Positions 1 to 6,810 of a DNA stretch of 7,820 nt are shown piece by piece. Origin of the DNA: Prevotellaceae bacterium (GTDB taxonomy: Bacteria > Bacteroidota > Bacteroidia > Bacteroidales > UBA932). The position numbers and the translations under genes were made by a program. The stretch covers positions 1 to 7,820 of the forward strand of contig JAIRZR010000400.1 in the NCBI GenBank assembly GCA_031267155.1. Direction: 5' to 3'. Position 1 is the stretch's first letter, and every line of letters starts with the position of its first letter. Under the pieces are notes generated by a model. The model saw nothing but the letters and a program-made list of their open reading frames with translations, made no database searches and was not told the DNA's origin.

Positions 1-12
1 AAAAAAATCATG

Positions 13-20
13 TACATTTG
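13..20 (+). promoter_or_regulatory. Probable -7 promoter element of the decarboxylase gene
   Basis: TACATTTG matches the Bacteroidetes -7 consensus TAnnTTTG and lies 42 bases before the ATG at 63. The partner TTTG element would fall left of the window, so only half of the promoter can be seen. The implied leader is roughly 35 bases. An ATG at 55 opens only a three-codon frame (ATG TCT GAA TGA) whose stop overlaps the true start. Confidence 0.5.
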
Positions 21-62
21 CGCCGGTAATATTTTTGTTAACGTATTCATTTTAATGTCTGA

Positions 63-1454
63 ATGAAAAATAAGTATATAGATTTAATCGAGCAAACATT
101 TGATTTTCCTCAGCCGGAATTTGAGGTGATTGATAATGAGTTATATTTTAACAGTATTCCCTTGATGGATATCATCAAGCAGTATAAGACTCCCCTGAAG
201 ATAAGCTATCTGCCAAAAATAAGCCAGAATATACAGAAAGCCAAGCGGCTTTTCAATGTGGCAATGGCAAAGGTTGACTATCAGGGCGACTACAATTATT
301 GTTACTGTACAAAAAGTTCCCATTTCGCCTTTGTTCTCGAGGAAGCGCTCAAGAATGACATCCATCTGGAAACTTCGTCATCGTTCGATATAAATCTCAT
401 TGAAGAACTGTATTCGCAGGGGCTGATTAACCGGAACAAGTGGATTATCTGCAACGGTTTCAAGAAGAAGCAGTATGTCGATAACATTGCCGGGCTGATT
501 AACGGCGGATGGGAAAACACAATCCCGATATTCGACAACATGCACGAGGTGGACATGTTCGGCGAAGCGCTGGAAAAACCCTGCAGGATAGGCATCCGGA
601 TAGCCGCCGAAGAACAGCCGAAGTTCGAATTTTATACCTCGCGGCTCGGAATCAGGTATATCGACATAATCCCGTTTTATGAGGAAAAGATAAAGAACAA
701 CCCTCTTTTCGAGATGAAAATGCTTCATTTCTTTATAAACACGGGGATACACGACGATGCATACTACTGGAACGAACTGTCGAAATGCGTTCAGGTATAT
801 TGCGATCTGAAGAAGATCTGCCCCACTCTGGACTCTCTGAATATCGGAGGCGGATTCCCGATAAAAAACTCCCTCCACTTCACATACGACTACGAATATA
901 TGGCAGAAGAAATCATTGCCCAGATAAAAATGATCTGCAACCAGAGGGACGTCGCCGAGCCTAATATTTTCACCGAGTTCGGCAGCTTCACCGTTGGCGA
1001 AAGCGGAGCCGTAATATACTCGATACTTGGCGAGAAGCAGCAGAACGACAGGGAAAGATGGTATATGATCGACAGTTCGTTCATGACCAATCTGCCCGAC
1101 ACCTGGGCAATAAAGCAGCGATTCATACAGCTGGCAGTCAACCACTGGGACAGGGAATATCAGCGGGTCATGCTTGGAGGCCTGACATGCGACAGCGGCG
1201 ACTACTACAATTCCGAAGCTCATGCAAACGCCATCTTCCTGCCAAAGATACAGGCGGACGAGCCTCTGTATGTGGGCTTTTTCCACACGGGAGCATATCA
1301 GGAATCGATTGCCGGATTCGGAGGAATACAGCACTGCCTGCAGCCGGCTCCCAAACACATAATAATCGACAAGGACGAAAACGGAGACTACTTTACCCGC
1401 CTGTTCTCGAAAGAGCAGGGATACAGGCCGATGCTTAGAATACTGGGATATTAG
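63..1454 (+). CDS. Arginine decarboxylase-like PLP enzyme (fold type III)
   Basis: This 463-residue protein resembles the short, single-domain enzymes annotated as biosynthetic arginine decarboxylase in Bacteroidetes. These would convert arginine to agmatine in the cytoplasm as a polyamine precursor. The N-terminal TIM barrel carries the likely PLP lysine K84 in YCYCTKSSHF, and the phosphate-binding glycine run GGGFP at 262-266. E305 in TEFGSFTVGESG may take the place of the EPGR segment of related decarboxylases. The C-terminal part has the catalytic cysteine motif GLTCDSGDYY (C376) and Y412 in TGAYQESIAGFGG, as in ornithine and diaminopimelate decarboxylases. It is much shorter than the SpeA type of about 630 residues, so I do not use that symbol. 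The start at 63 gives the N terminus MKNKYIDLIEQTF, which I recognise from family members. The gene after it has its own promoter, so this one is probably transcribed alone. Substrate specificity is inferred from family annotation; another basic amino acid is possible. Confidence 0.85.
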   Translation: MKNKYIDLIEQTFDFPQPEFEVIDNELYFNSIPLMDIIKQYKTPLKISYLPKISQNIQKAKRLFNVAMAKVDYQGDYNYCYCTKSSHFAFVLEEALKNDIHLETSSSFDINLIEELYSQGLINRNKWIICNGFKKKQYVDNIAGLINGGWENTIPIFDNMHEVDMFGEALEKPCRIGIRIAAEEQPKFEFYTSRLGIRYIDIIPFYEEKIKNNPLFEMKMLHFFINTGIHDDAYYWNELSKCVQVYCDLKKICPTLDSLNIGGGFPIKNSLHFTYDYEYMAEEIIAQIKMICNQRDVAEPNIFTEFGSFTVGESGAVIYSILGEKQQNDRERWYMIDSSFMTNLPDTWAIKQRFIQLAVNHWDREYQRVMLGGLTCDSGDYYNSEAHANAIFLPKIQADEPLYVGFFHTGAYQESIAGFGGIQHCLQPAPKHIIIDKDENGDYFTRLFSKEQGYRPMLRILGY

Positions 1455-1478
1455 AAACCGTCCCCGGGAGAAAAATAT

Positions 1479-1509
1479 TTTTGTGTAACTGCGAAAATCC
1501 ATATCTTTG
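1479..1509 (+). promoter_or_regulatory. Bacteroidetes-type promoter of the Rpn-like nuclease gene
   Basis: TTTTG at 1479-1483 and TATCTTTG at 1502-1509 match the -33 and -7 elements (TTTG, TAnnTTTG) with an 18-base spacer. Transcription would start near 1515, leaving a leader of about 24 bases before the ATG at 1539. It sits in the 84-base gap after the decarboxylase stop, so the nuclease gene, and probably the amylase gene behind it, form a separate transcription unit. Confidence 0.7.
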
Positions 1510-1538
1510 CACGTTAATTTGTAAGAATTTTTAATGTT

Positions 1539-2417
1539 ATGGCACGTTATCTTGATCCGAAAAATGATTTACCCTTCAAGCGGATATTCGGCGAACATTC
1601 CGATCTTCTGAAGAGTTTTCTCAATGCGCTGATGCCCCTGAATAAGAATCAGCAGATAGTAAGTCTGGACTATATTCCTGCAGAACAGGTGCCGGAAAAT
1701 CCAGCCAAAAAAAATTCCATAGTAGACGTCCTCTGCAAAGACAACTACGGTCGTCGGTTTGTCGTGGAGATGCAAATGCTCTGGACAAACTATTTCACCA
1801 GGCGGATGGTGTTCAATGCTTCTAAGGCATACGTTCGACAACTGAACAAAGGCGAGTACTATCATCTTCTGCAGCCGGTATATGGACTGGCAATACTTAA
1901 CGAATCGTTTGACAGCCAGACTCCGGAGTTTTATCATCACTACCGCATCGTTAACTACAGGAATACAGAAGAGGTCATCGAGGGACTGGAATTTGTTATG
2001 ATTGAACTGCCCAAGTTTGAGGCGGAGAAATGGGCAGACCGCCGGATGGCTGTACTGTGGCTTCGCTTCCTGAAAGAAGTGGCGGAAGACATGCAGGATG
2101 TACCCGAGGAATTTAATGAGAATGAGGATATTCGCAAAGCTCTGGACATATGCAGGGAAGGCGGTTTCACTGAAGCCGAACTGGCAGCCTACGAAAAATA
2201 CTGGGACAATATCAGTATTGAAAAATCCCTTATTTACGAAAGCATAGAAAGCGAAGCAAAAGGCAGAGCAAAAGGCAGAGAGGAAGGTATTGCAGAAGGC
2301 AGGGAGAAAAGTTTAATCAATGTTGTCATCAACTGTAGTCGTAACGGTTTATCAGTAGAACAGATACAGGCGATTACCGGTCTCGTTGAAGAAAAAATTC
2401 TGGAAATCCTTCGTTAA
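1539..2417 (+). CDS. Rpn-type PD-(D/E)XK nuclease (putative transposase family)
   Basis: This 292-residue protein belongs to the PD-(D/E)XK group annotated as 'Rpn family recombination-promoting nuclease/putative transposase' (PDDEXK_2-like). It opens with the family signature PKNDLPFKRIFGE (7-19). The nuclease core shows D63 in IVDVLCKDNYGRRF and E77-x-Q79 in VVEMQM, giving D-(x)13-ExQ, so the catalytic residues appear intact. Residues 240-255 are a low-complexity AKGR-AKGR-EEGI-AEGR stretch, common in this family, followed by a short helical C terminus. The length is typical and there is no frameshift. Rpn proteins in Escherichia coli are DNA endonucleases linked to recombination and phage defence; that this one does the same is inference. 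It has its own promoter and lies 18 bases before the amylase gene. I see no terminal inverted repeats or target duplication flanking it, so mobility cannot be shown here. Confidence 0.85.
   Translation: MARYLDPKNDLPFKRIFGEHSDLLKSFLNALMPLNKNQQIVSLDYIPAEQVPENPAKKNSIVDVLCKDNYGRRFVVEMQMLWTNYFTRRMVFNASKAYVRQLNKGEYYHLLQPVYGLAILNESFDSQTPEFYHHYRIVNYRNTEEVIEGLEFVMIELPKFEAEKWADRRMAVLWLRFLKEVAEDMQDVPEEFNENEDIRKALDICREGGFTEAELAAYEKYWDNISIEKSLIYESIESEAKGRAKGREEGIAEGREKSLINVVINCSRNGLSVEQIQAITGLVEEKILEILR
2256..2279 (+). repeat. Two perfect 12-base tandem units inside the nuclease gene
   Basis: GCAAAAGGCAGA occurs twice back to back at 2256-2267 and 2268-2279, encoding AKGR-AKGR. Two further degenerate units (EEGI, AEGR) follow. 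A gain or loss of units would stay in frame and change only the length of the linker between nuclease core and C-terminal tail. Confidence 0.85.
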
Positions 2418-2435
2418 AACAGTGAAGAATGAAAC

Positions 2436-4238
2436 ATGCTTCAGGCAGAAATGGGTAAAATGATCGTTTATCAGCTTTTTGTCCGTTTATTCGGAAATAA
2501 AAATACAGGCAGCGTTCTCAACGGATCGATTGAGGAAAACGGCTGCGGCAAATTCAACGATATTTCCAGCCGTGCTCTCGGCGAACTGAAACGCCTTGGA
2601 ATCACTCATGTGTGGTACACGGGAATAATCGAGCATGCAACAATGACCGACTATTCGGCATACGGCATAAGTCCCGACAACCCTTTCGTTGTGAAAGGCA
2701 GGGCAGGCTCGCCGTACGCAGTCAGGGACTGTTACGACGTCGATCCCGACCTTGCATCGTCTGCCGACAGGCGCATGCTGGAGTTTGACGGACTTGTCGA
2801 ACGTACTCACAGTGCGGGTCTCAAGGTCATAATCGATTTTGTCCCGAACCATGTCGCCCGCAACTGCAAGTCCGACGTAAAACCCGGAAACGTCAGGGAT
2901 TTGGGCGAAGAAGACAATACGGACGTCTTTTTCGACAGAAACAACAATTTCTATTACATCCCGGGAAAGGAGTTCGCCGTTCCGCCGGAATACATTCCCG
3001 CTTCCGGCGCGCGGCGGGATGTCTGCAATTATGTCGAATATCCCGCGAAAGCTTCGGGAAACGACGTCTTTAGCGCCTCGCCGGGTATTAACGACTGGTT
3101 CGAAACCGTGAAACTGAACTACGGTATCGACTTCCTTTCGGGAACGGCGCATTTTGACCCCGTTCCGGATACATGGCTCAAGATGCTGGACATACTGCTG
3201 TTCTGGGCGGAAAAGGGCGTTGACGGATTCCGGTGCGACATGTGCGAAATGGTTCCGGCAGAGTTCTGGAGCCATGCGGTCGGGGAGGTGAAAAAACTGC
3301 ATCCGCACGTCGTTTTTATCGGGGAGGCCTATTCTCCCGCCAATTACAAACGCTATGTTTCTTCCGGATTCGATTATCTGTACGACAAGTCGGGGCTGTA
3401 CGACTTGCTGAGGGCTGCCATCACCGGACATTCCGGTCTGGACAGACTGCAGGATTATCTTCATTCGGAAATCCGCGGGCTGGAAGGCAATATGCTGAGT
3501 TTCCTGGAAAATCACGACGAGCAGCGTTTCGCTTCTCCGCAGTTTGCCGGGTCTCCCGACAGGGCTGTCCCCCTGATGACCCTCGCCGCAACTCTTCATC
3601 CTTCGCCCGTGATGATATACTTCGGACAGGAAGTCGGCGCAAAAGCCGCGGGAGCAACGGGTTTCAGCGGCGACGACGGCAGGACGTCCATCTTCGACTA
3701 TACGCACGTCCCCGAAATTCAGCAATGGATGAACGGCGGCAGTTTCGACGGCGGACTGTTAAGCCGTGAACAGGCGGAACTGCGCAGTTTCTACGCGAAG
3801 CTCCTGAACATCTGCAATTCGGAAGAAGCGATATCAGACGGACGTTTCGGAAACCTGTTCGAAAGCAATGCAAACGGCAAATCGCAGGGATTCAATCAGT
3901 ACATGAACTGCGCTTTTGCAAGATATACGGAAAACAGCAGGCTGATAATCTTTGTCACAATAGACAGTATCGCACCCGACCTGTATCTGAAACTGCCTGC
4001 GGATTTGCTTGCAGACATGGGACTCGACAGGGATTCGAATCTCATAATCGAAGATATTCTGTTCACGGACTGTAAAACAGTAATCAGGGGAGAAGACCTC
4101 GTTTCCACCGGAATACATTTTACCGGCAAAGCCATGAGCGCTGCAATACTGAGGATTTTCCCTTCGGAAATTCCTCTCTACAGTAAAAACCACGGCATTT
4201 TATTTCATCCCTTAATTAAACACGCGCCTGCAGAGTAG
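2436..4238 (+). CDS. GH13 alpha-amylase family glycoside hydrolase, cytoplasmic
   Basis: This 600-residue GH13 enzyme should cleave alpha-1,4-glucans or maltooligosaccharides. All four conserved regions are present: region I VIIDFVPNHV (131-140, D134, N138, H139), region II GVDGFRCDM (261-269, R266 and nucleophile D268), region III VVFIGEAY (292-299, acid/base E297) and region IV FLENHDEQR (356-364, H360, D361). A beta-sandwich C domain probably covers about 490-576. There is no signal peptide, which suggests an internal glycogen or oligosaccharide role rather than an outer-membrane starch system. The start is uncertain: M1 (2436), M6 (2451) and M9 (2460) are all in frame, and family members I know begin close to the IVYQLF strand, so 2451 or 2460 is likelier than 2436. 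The last roughly 24 residues lie beyond the expected domain end and run into the convergent ketosynthase gene. It is 18 bases after the nuclease gene without a visible promoter, so read-through is likely. Confidence 0.9.
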   Translation: MLQAEMGKMIVYQLFVRLFGNKNTGSVLNGSIEENGCGKFNDISSRALGELKRLGITHVWYTGIIEHATMTDYSAYGISPDNPFVVKGRAGSPYAVRDCYDVDPDLASSADRRMLEFDGLVERTHSAGLKVIIDFVPNHVARNCKSDVKPGNVRDLGEEDNTDVFFDRNNNFYYIPGKEFAVPPEYIPASGARRDVCNYVEYPAKASGNDVFSASPGINDWFETVKLNYGIDFLSGTAHFDPVPDTWLKMLDILLFWAEKGVDGFRCDMCEMVPAEFWSHAVGEVKKLHPHVVFIGEAYSPANYKRYVSSGFDYLYDKSGLYDLLRAAITGHSGLDRLQDYLHSEIRGLEGNMLSFLENHDEQRFASPQFAGSPDRAVPLMTLAATLHPSPVMIYFGQEVGAKAAGATGFSGDDGRTSIFDYTHVPEIQQWMNGGSFDGGLLSREQAELRSFYAKLLNICNSEEAISDGRFGNLFESNANGKSQGFNQYMNCAFARYTENSRLIIFVTIDSIAPDLYLKLPADLLADMGLDRDSNLIIEDILFTDCKTVIRGEDLVSTGIHFTGKAMSAAILRIFPSEIPLYSKNHGILFHPLIKHAPAE

Positions 4239-5149
4239 CCGCCGCCGAATACGCTGATTGCAATTAAATCGCCCCTGCTGAATTTCGGCTCGTTCTGGGC
4301 ATACACGAGCGCCGAACTGACCGAACCGGTATTCCCGTATTTCTCGATATTGTGGAGAAAGCATTTTTTAGGCAACAGTAGCTGTTTGGCTATATTGTTC
4401 AGGATGCGCATGTTTGCCTGGTGGCAGATGAACCATGACAGCTGTTCCAGCGTGTAGCCGTTTCTTTCCAGAAGAAGCAGCACATTTTTCTGCATGTGGA
4501 TGCAAGCCTGCGCAAAAACGTCGCGTCCTCCGGGCATCATGATGCCTCCGTCCCGCGGGCGCATCATTACGGCGTCCGTGCCTTTCCCCACATGTCCCAG
4601 TCCTTCGGTATGGATATCAAGAATTTCCCTGTCGGTTTCGCATATTTTCTCTCCGGAAACGAAGAAAACCGCAGCCGCATCGCCCCAGAGATGGCCTGCC
4701 TGCGGGTCGGAGACATTACCGTAAGCCGTGTTTTTATCGGCAGAAAGAATCATCGCCCTGCTCGCCTTGTTCATTGCAAAGTAGCCTTCCGCAATTTCCA
4801 GCGCGTTGACAAACGAGGAACATGCCGAAGATATGTAAAAAGCCTTTGCCCGCTCGATTTGATAGACCCGCTGTGCATGATGGGCTGCTGTCGCCACCGT
4901 ATCGTAAGGAGAGTACGAAGCCGAAATAATCAAGTCCACATCCCTGACGCTGTACGGCAAGCTGTCAAGGGCGTTTTGAAGCGCTTTCATGCTCATCGTG
5001 TTGATATTTTCATCCGCTCCGGCTTTCGAACGGGTAACGATGCCTGTCCGCTGTTCAATCCATTCGCCCGTCAATCCGTTTACATTCAGAAAATAATCGT
5101 TGTGAACCCTTCCCTCGGGAACATAATAGCCTGTTGCATTTATATACAT
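4205..5149 (-). CDS. 3-oxoacyl-ACP synthase III (FabH-type ketosynthase)
   Basis: This 314-residue thiolase-fold enzyme would condense an acyl-CoA starter with malonyl-ACP. The Cys-His-Asn triad of the KAS III family is complete: C110 in ISSACSSF, H243 in ICHQAN and N273 in YGNTGSVSSA. The C-terminal glycine-rich segment FGGGYSAGA (301-309) is also typical. The N terminus MYINATGYYVPEGRVHNDYF fits the family and supports the start at 5149. No acyl carrier protein, other fab gene or plsX is adjacent and the gene is transcribed alone, so it may be a FabH paralogue with a special starter unit rather than the main housekeeping FabH. I therefore leave the symbol empty. The SACSSF context of the active cysteine differs from the AACAGF of E. 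coli FabH. Its 3' end overlaps the amylase gene by 34 bases on the opposite strand. Confidence 0.9.
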   Translation of the reverse strand: MYINATGYYVPEGRVHNDYFLNVNGLTGEWIEQRTGIVTRSKAGADENINTMSMKALQNALDSLPYSVRDVDLIISASYSPYDTVATAAHHAQRVYQIERAKAFYISSACSSFVNALEIAEGYFAMNKASRAMILSADKNTAYGNVSDPQAGHLWGDAAAVFFVSGEKICETDREILDIHTEGLGHVGKGTDAVMMRPRDGGIMMPGGRDVFAQACIHMQKNVLLLLERNGYTLEQLSWFICHQANMRILNNIAKQLLLPKKCFLHNIEKYGNTGSVSSALVYAQNEPKFSRGDLIAISVFGGGYSAGACLIKG

Positions 5150-5202
5150 TACCGTTTATAATAATATTTTTTTCTCCCTGACACCTTTCCGTATTTTGGG
5201 TG

Positions 5203-5231
5203 CAAACATACTCATAATTTGCTTTTCCAAA
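5203..5231 (-). promoter_or_regulatory. Candidate promoter of the ketosynthase gene
   Basis: Read on the minus strand, TTTG at 5231-5228 is followed after 17 bases by TATGTTTG at 5210-5203, a match to TAnnTTTG. The spacer is slightly shorter than the usual 19-21. Transcription would start near 5197, about 45-50 bases before the ATG at 5149. The rest of this divergent spacer is AT-rich. It contains CGACGAA twice, at 5241-5247 and 5262-5268, which is too short to call an operator. Confidence 0.5.
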
Positions 5232-5356
5232 TAAAAAAATCGACGAATAAAACATTTTCTACGACGAACGGGGTTTCCCACAGATGTAAAATAAATTTCA
5301 TGATAAATTAAAATTTGAATTGTTATCCTCCGTGCGGGTTAAAATTTTCCGGCGCA

Positions 5357-5387
5357 TTTGGATATTCGGGAATTTCATGTAATTTTG
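5357..5387 (+). promoter_or_regulatory. Bacteroidetes-type promoter of the beta-CASP nuclease-mqnD operon
   Basis: TTTG at 5357-5360 and TAATTTTG at 5380-5387 match the -33 and -7 elements with an ideal 19-base spacer. Transcription would start around 5393, leaving a leader of only about 17 bases that ends in a run of eight T residues (5402-5409) directly before the ATG at 5410. There is no Shine-Dalgarno sequence, as is usual for this phylum. Confidence 0.75.
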
Positions 5388-5409
5388 CCGAAAAAATAAG
5401 GTTTTTTTT

Positions 5410-6810
5410 ATGAAGATAACTTTTCACGGAGCAGCAGGAGTTGTTACAGGGTCAAAGCACCTGATAGAACTGAATGACGGTACGAAGATACTTTTGGATT
5501 GCGGGATGTTTCAAGGTCATGGAAGAGAGACTGAAACACTGAACCGCACATGGGGATTTGATCCCGGCGAGATAAATTACCTGATACTTTCGCACGCGCA
5601 TGTAGATCATTCGGGATTGATTCCCAAGTTAATTAAAGACGGCTTCAAAGGCAAAATATATGCAAGCCACGCAACTGTAGATTTAACGGAAATTCTGCTC
5701 TACAATTCGGCATATATTCAGGAAGCGGATATAATTTTCCTGAATAAGAAAAGGAAAAAGGAAGGACAGCCGCCGCTCGAAGTTCTTTATACGGAAGAAG
5801 ATGCAAAAAAATCAATGTCGCATTTCATATCCGTTGCCGGGACATATCCCTTCCCCCTGCGGAACGACATTTCGCTGTCGCTGTACGAAGCGGGACACAT
5901 ACTCGGCAGTTCGACCGTCTTCCTGAGAATCAAGGAAAACGGCAAAATGACAAGCATAGCTTTCAGTGGAGACGTCGGGCGTTACGGAGATCCAATCCTG
6001 CGTTCGCCGCAGACATTCCCGCAGGCGGACTATATTGTCATCGAATCGACATACGGAAACAAACTGCACGCGGAATCGGACACTTACGCCAACGAACTGA
6101 AAAAGCACATCAGGGAAACATGCCTGGAGAAGGGTGGAAAACTGATTATTCCCGCCTTCAGCGTGGGACGTACCCAGGAGATTCTCTATGCCCTCAACGA
6201 ACTTGAAATCAACGGAGAACTGCCGCCAATAGACTACTTTGTCGACAGCCCCCTGTCGATCGAAGCTACGGACGTCGTCAAGCGTCATCCCGAATGTTTC
6301 AACAAGGCGGTTATCAGGCTGATGAAAACGGACTTCGATCCCTTCGATTTCAAGGGACTGCATTATGTCAAGGATGTTAAAGAATCGAAACAGCTGAACG
6401 ACTGCAGCAAGCCATGCGTCATTATCTCCGCATCGGGAATGGCGGAAGCCGGGCGCGTCAAGCACCATATTGCCAACAGTATCAGCAAAAAGCGGAACAC
6501 TATTCTGCTGGTAGGCTACTGTGAACCCGCATCGCTGGGCGCAAGACTGAAGGAACATCCGGAAACCATCAGGATTTTCGGAGAAGTGTTCACCGTCAGG
6601 GCGGATATCAGGGAAATCAAGTCAATGAGCGCCCATGCCGATTATAACGACCTGTCGCAATATCTCGCCTGCCAGTATTCCGACGAAGTGAAACAGGTAT
6701 TTGTCGTGCACGGCGAGCCCGAGGTGCAGCAGGAATTTAGCAAAAGGCTCAGGCGGAAAGGTTTTAAGGATGTTGTCATACCAAAAATGCACGAAACGTT
6801 TGTATTATGA
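5410..6810 (+). CDS. Beta-CASP metallo-beta-lactamase fold RNA nuclease
   Basis: This 466-residue protein is a CPSF73/YsiF-like zinc-dependent hydrolase, most likely a cytoplasmic RNA endonuclease or exonuclease. The metallo-beta-lactamase part shows HAHVDH (62-67, motif 2), AGHILGS with H163 (motif 3) and SGDVG with D188 (motif 4). The inserted beta-CASP domain begins around IESTYG (E212, motif A) and includes IIPAFSVGRTQEILY (246-260). The chain then returns to the lactamase fold with SAHAD (H409, motif B) and VVHGE (H434, motif C). All metal ligands seem intact and the length is normal for the family. There is no KH domain of the archaeal type and no C-terminal extension of the RNase J type. 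Its stop overlaps the mqnD start in ATGA, so the two are co-translated, although no shared pathway is known to me. The substrate is unknown from sequence. Confidence 0.93.
   Translation: MKITFHGAAGVVTGSKHLIELNDGTKILLDCGMFQGHGRETETLNRTWGFDPGEINYLILSHAHVDHSGLIPKLIKDGFKGKIYASHATVDLTEILLYNSAYIQEADIIFLNKKRKKEGQPPLEVLYTEEDAKKSMSHFISVAGTYPFPLRNDISLSLYEAGHILGSSTVFLRIKENGKMTSIAFSGDVGRYGDPILRSPQTFPQADYIVIESTYGNKLHAESDTYANELKKHIRETCLEKGGKLIIPAFSVGRTQEILYALNELEINGELPPIDYFVDSPLSIEATDVVKRHPECFNKAVIRLMKTDFDPFDFKGLHYVKDVKESKQLNDCSKPCVIISASGMAEAGRVKHHIANSISKKRNTILLVGYCEPASLGARLKEHPETIRIFGEVFTVRADIREIKSMSAHADYNDLSQYLACQYSDEVKQVFVVHGEPEVQQEFSKRLRRKGFKDVVIPKMHETFVL

Noticed and set aside
378..1502. Long 374-codon open frame on the minus strand opposite the decarboxylase gene
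   Set aside because: It is a shadow of a gene with strong family motifs; the translated sequence shows no recognisable domain and no promoter or start context supports it.
1455..1538. Terminator or insertion-sequence end between the decarboxylase and nuclease genes
   Set aside because: Only a very short CCCGGG palindrome is visible and no terminal repeat is shared with the far side of the nuclease gene, so I claim only the promoter there.
2487..3725. Long 412-codon open frame on the minus strand opposite the amylase gene
   Set aside because: It mirrors the codon pattern of the real amylase gene, has no recognisable motif, and lies entirely within a gene whose four catalytic regions are intact.
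4940..4949. An additional copy of the repeat core (ATCCCTGACG)
   Set aside because: It matches only 10 bases, has no pairing second half and lies inside the ketosynthase reading frame, where it encodes ordinary residues (VRDV). Similar partial matches at 2891-2901 (CGTCAGGGATT) and 5175-5182 (TCCCTGAC) also lack the palindrome.
5812..6558. 248-codon minus-strand frame inside the beta-CASP nuclease gene
   Set aside because: It is a shadow frame with no domain resemblance; the plus-strand gene is complete with all metal-binding motifs.
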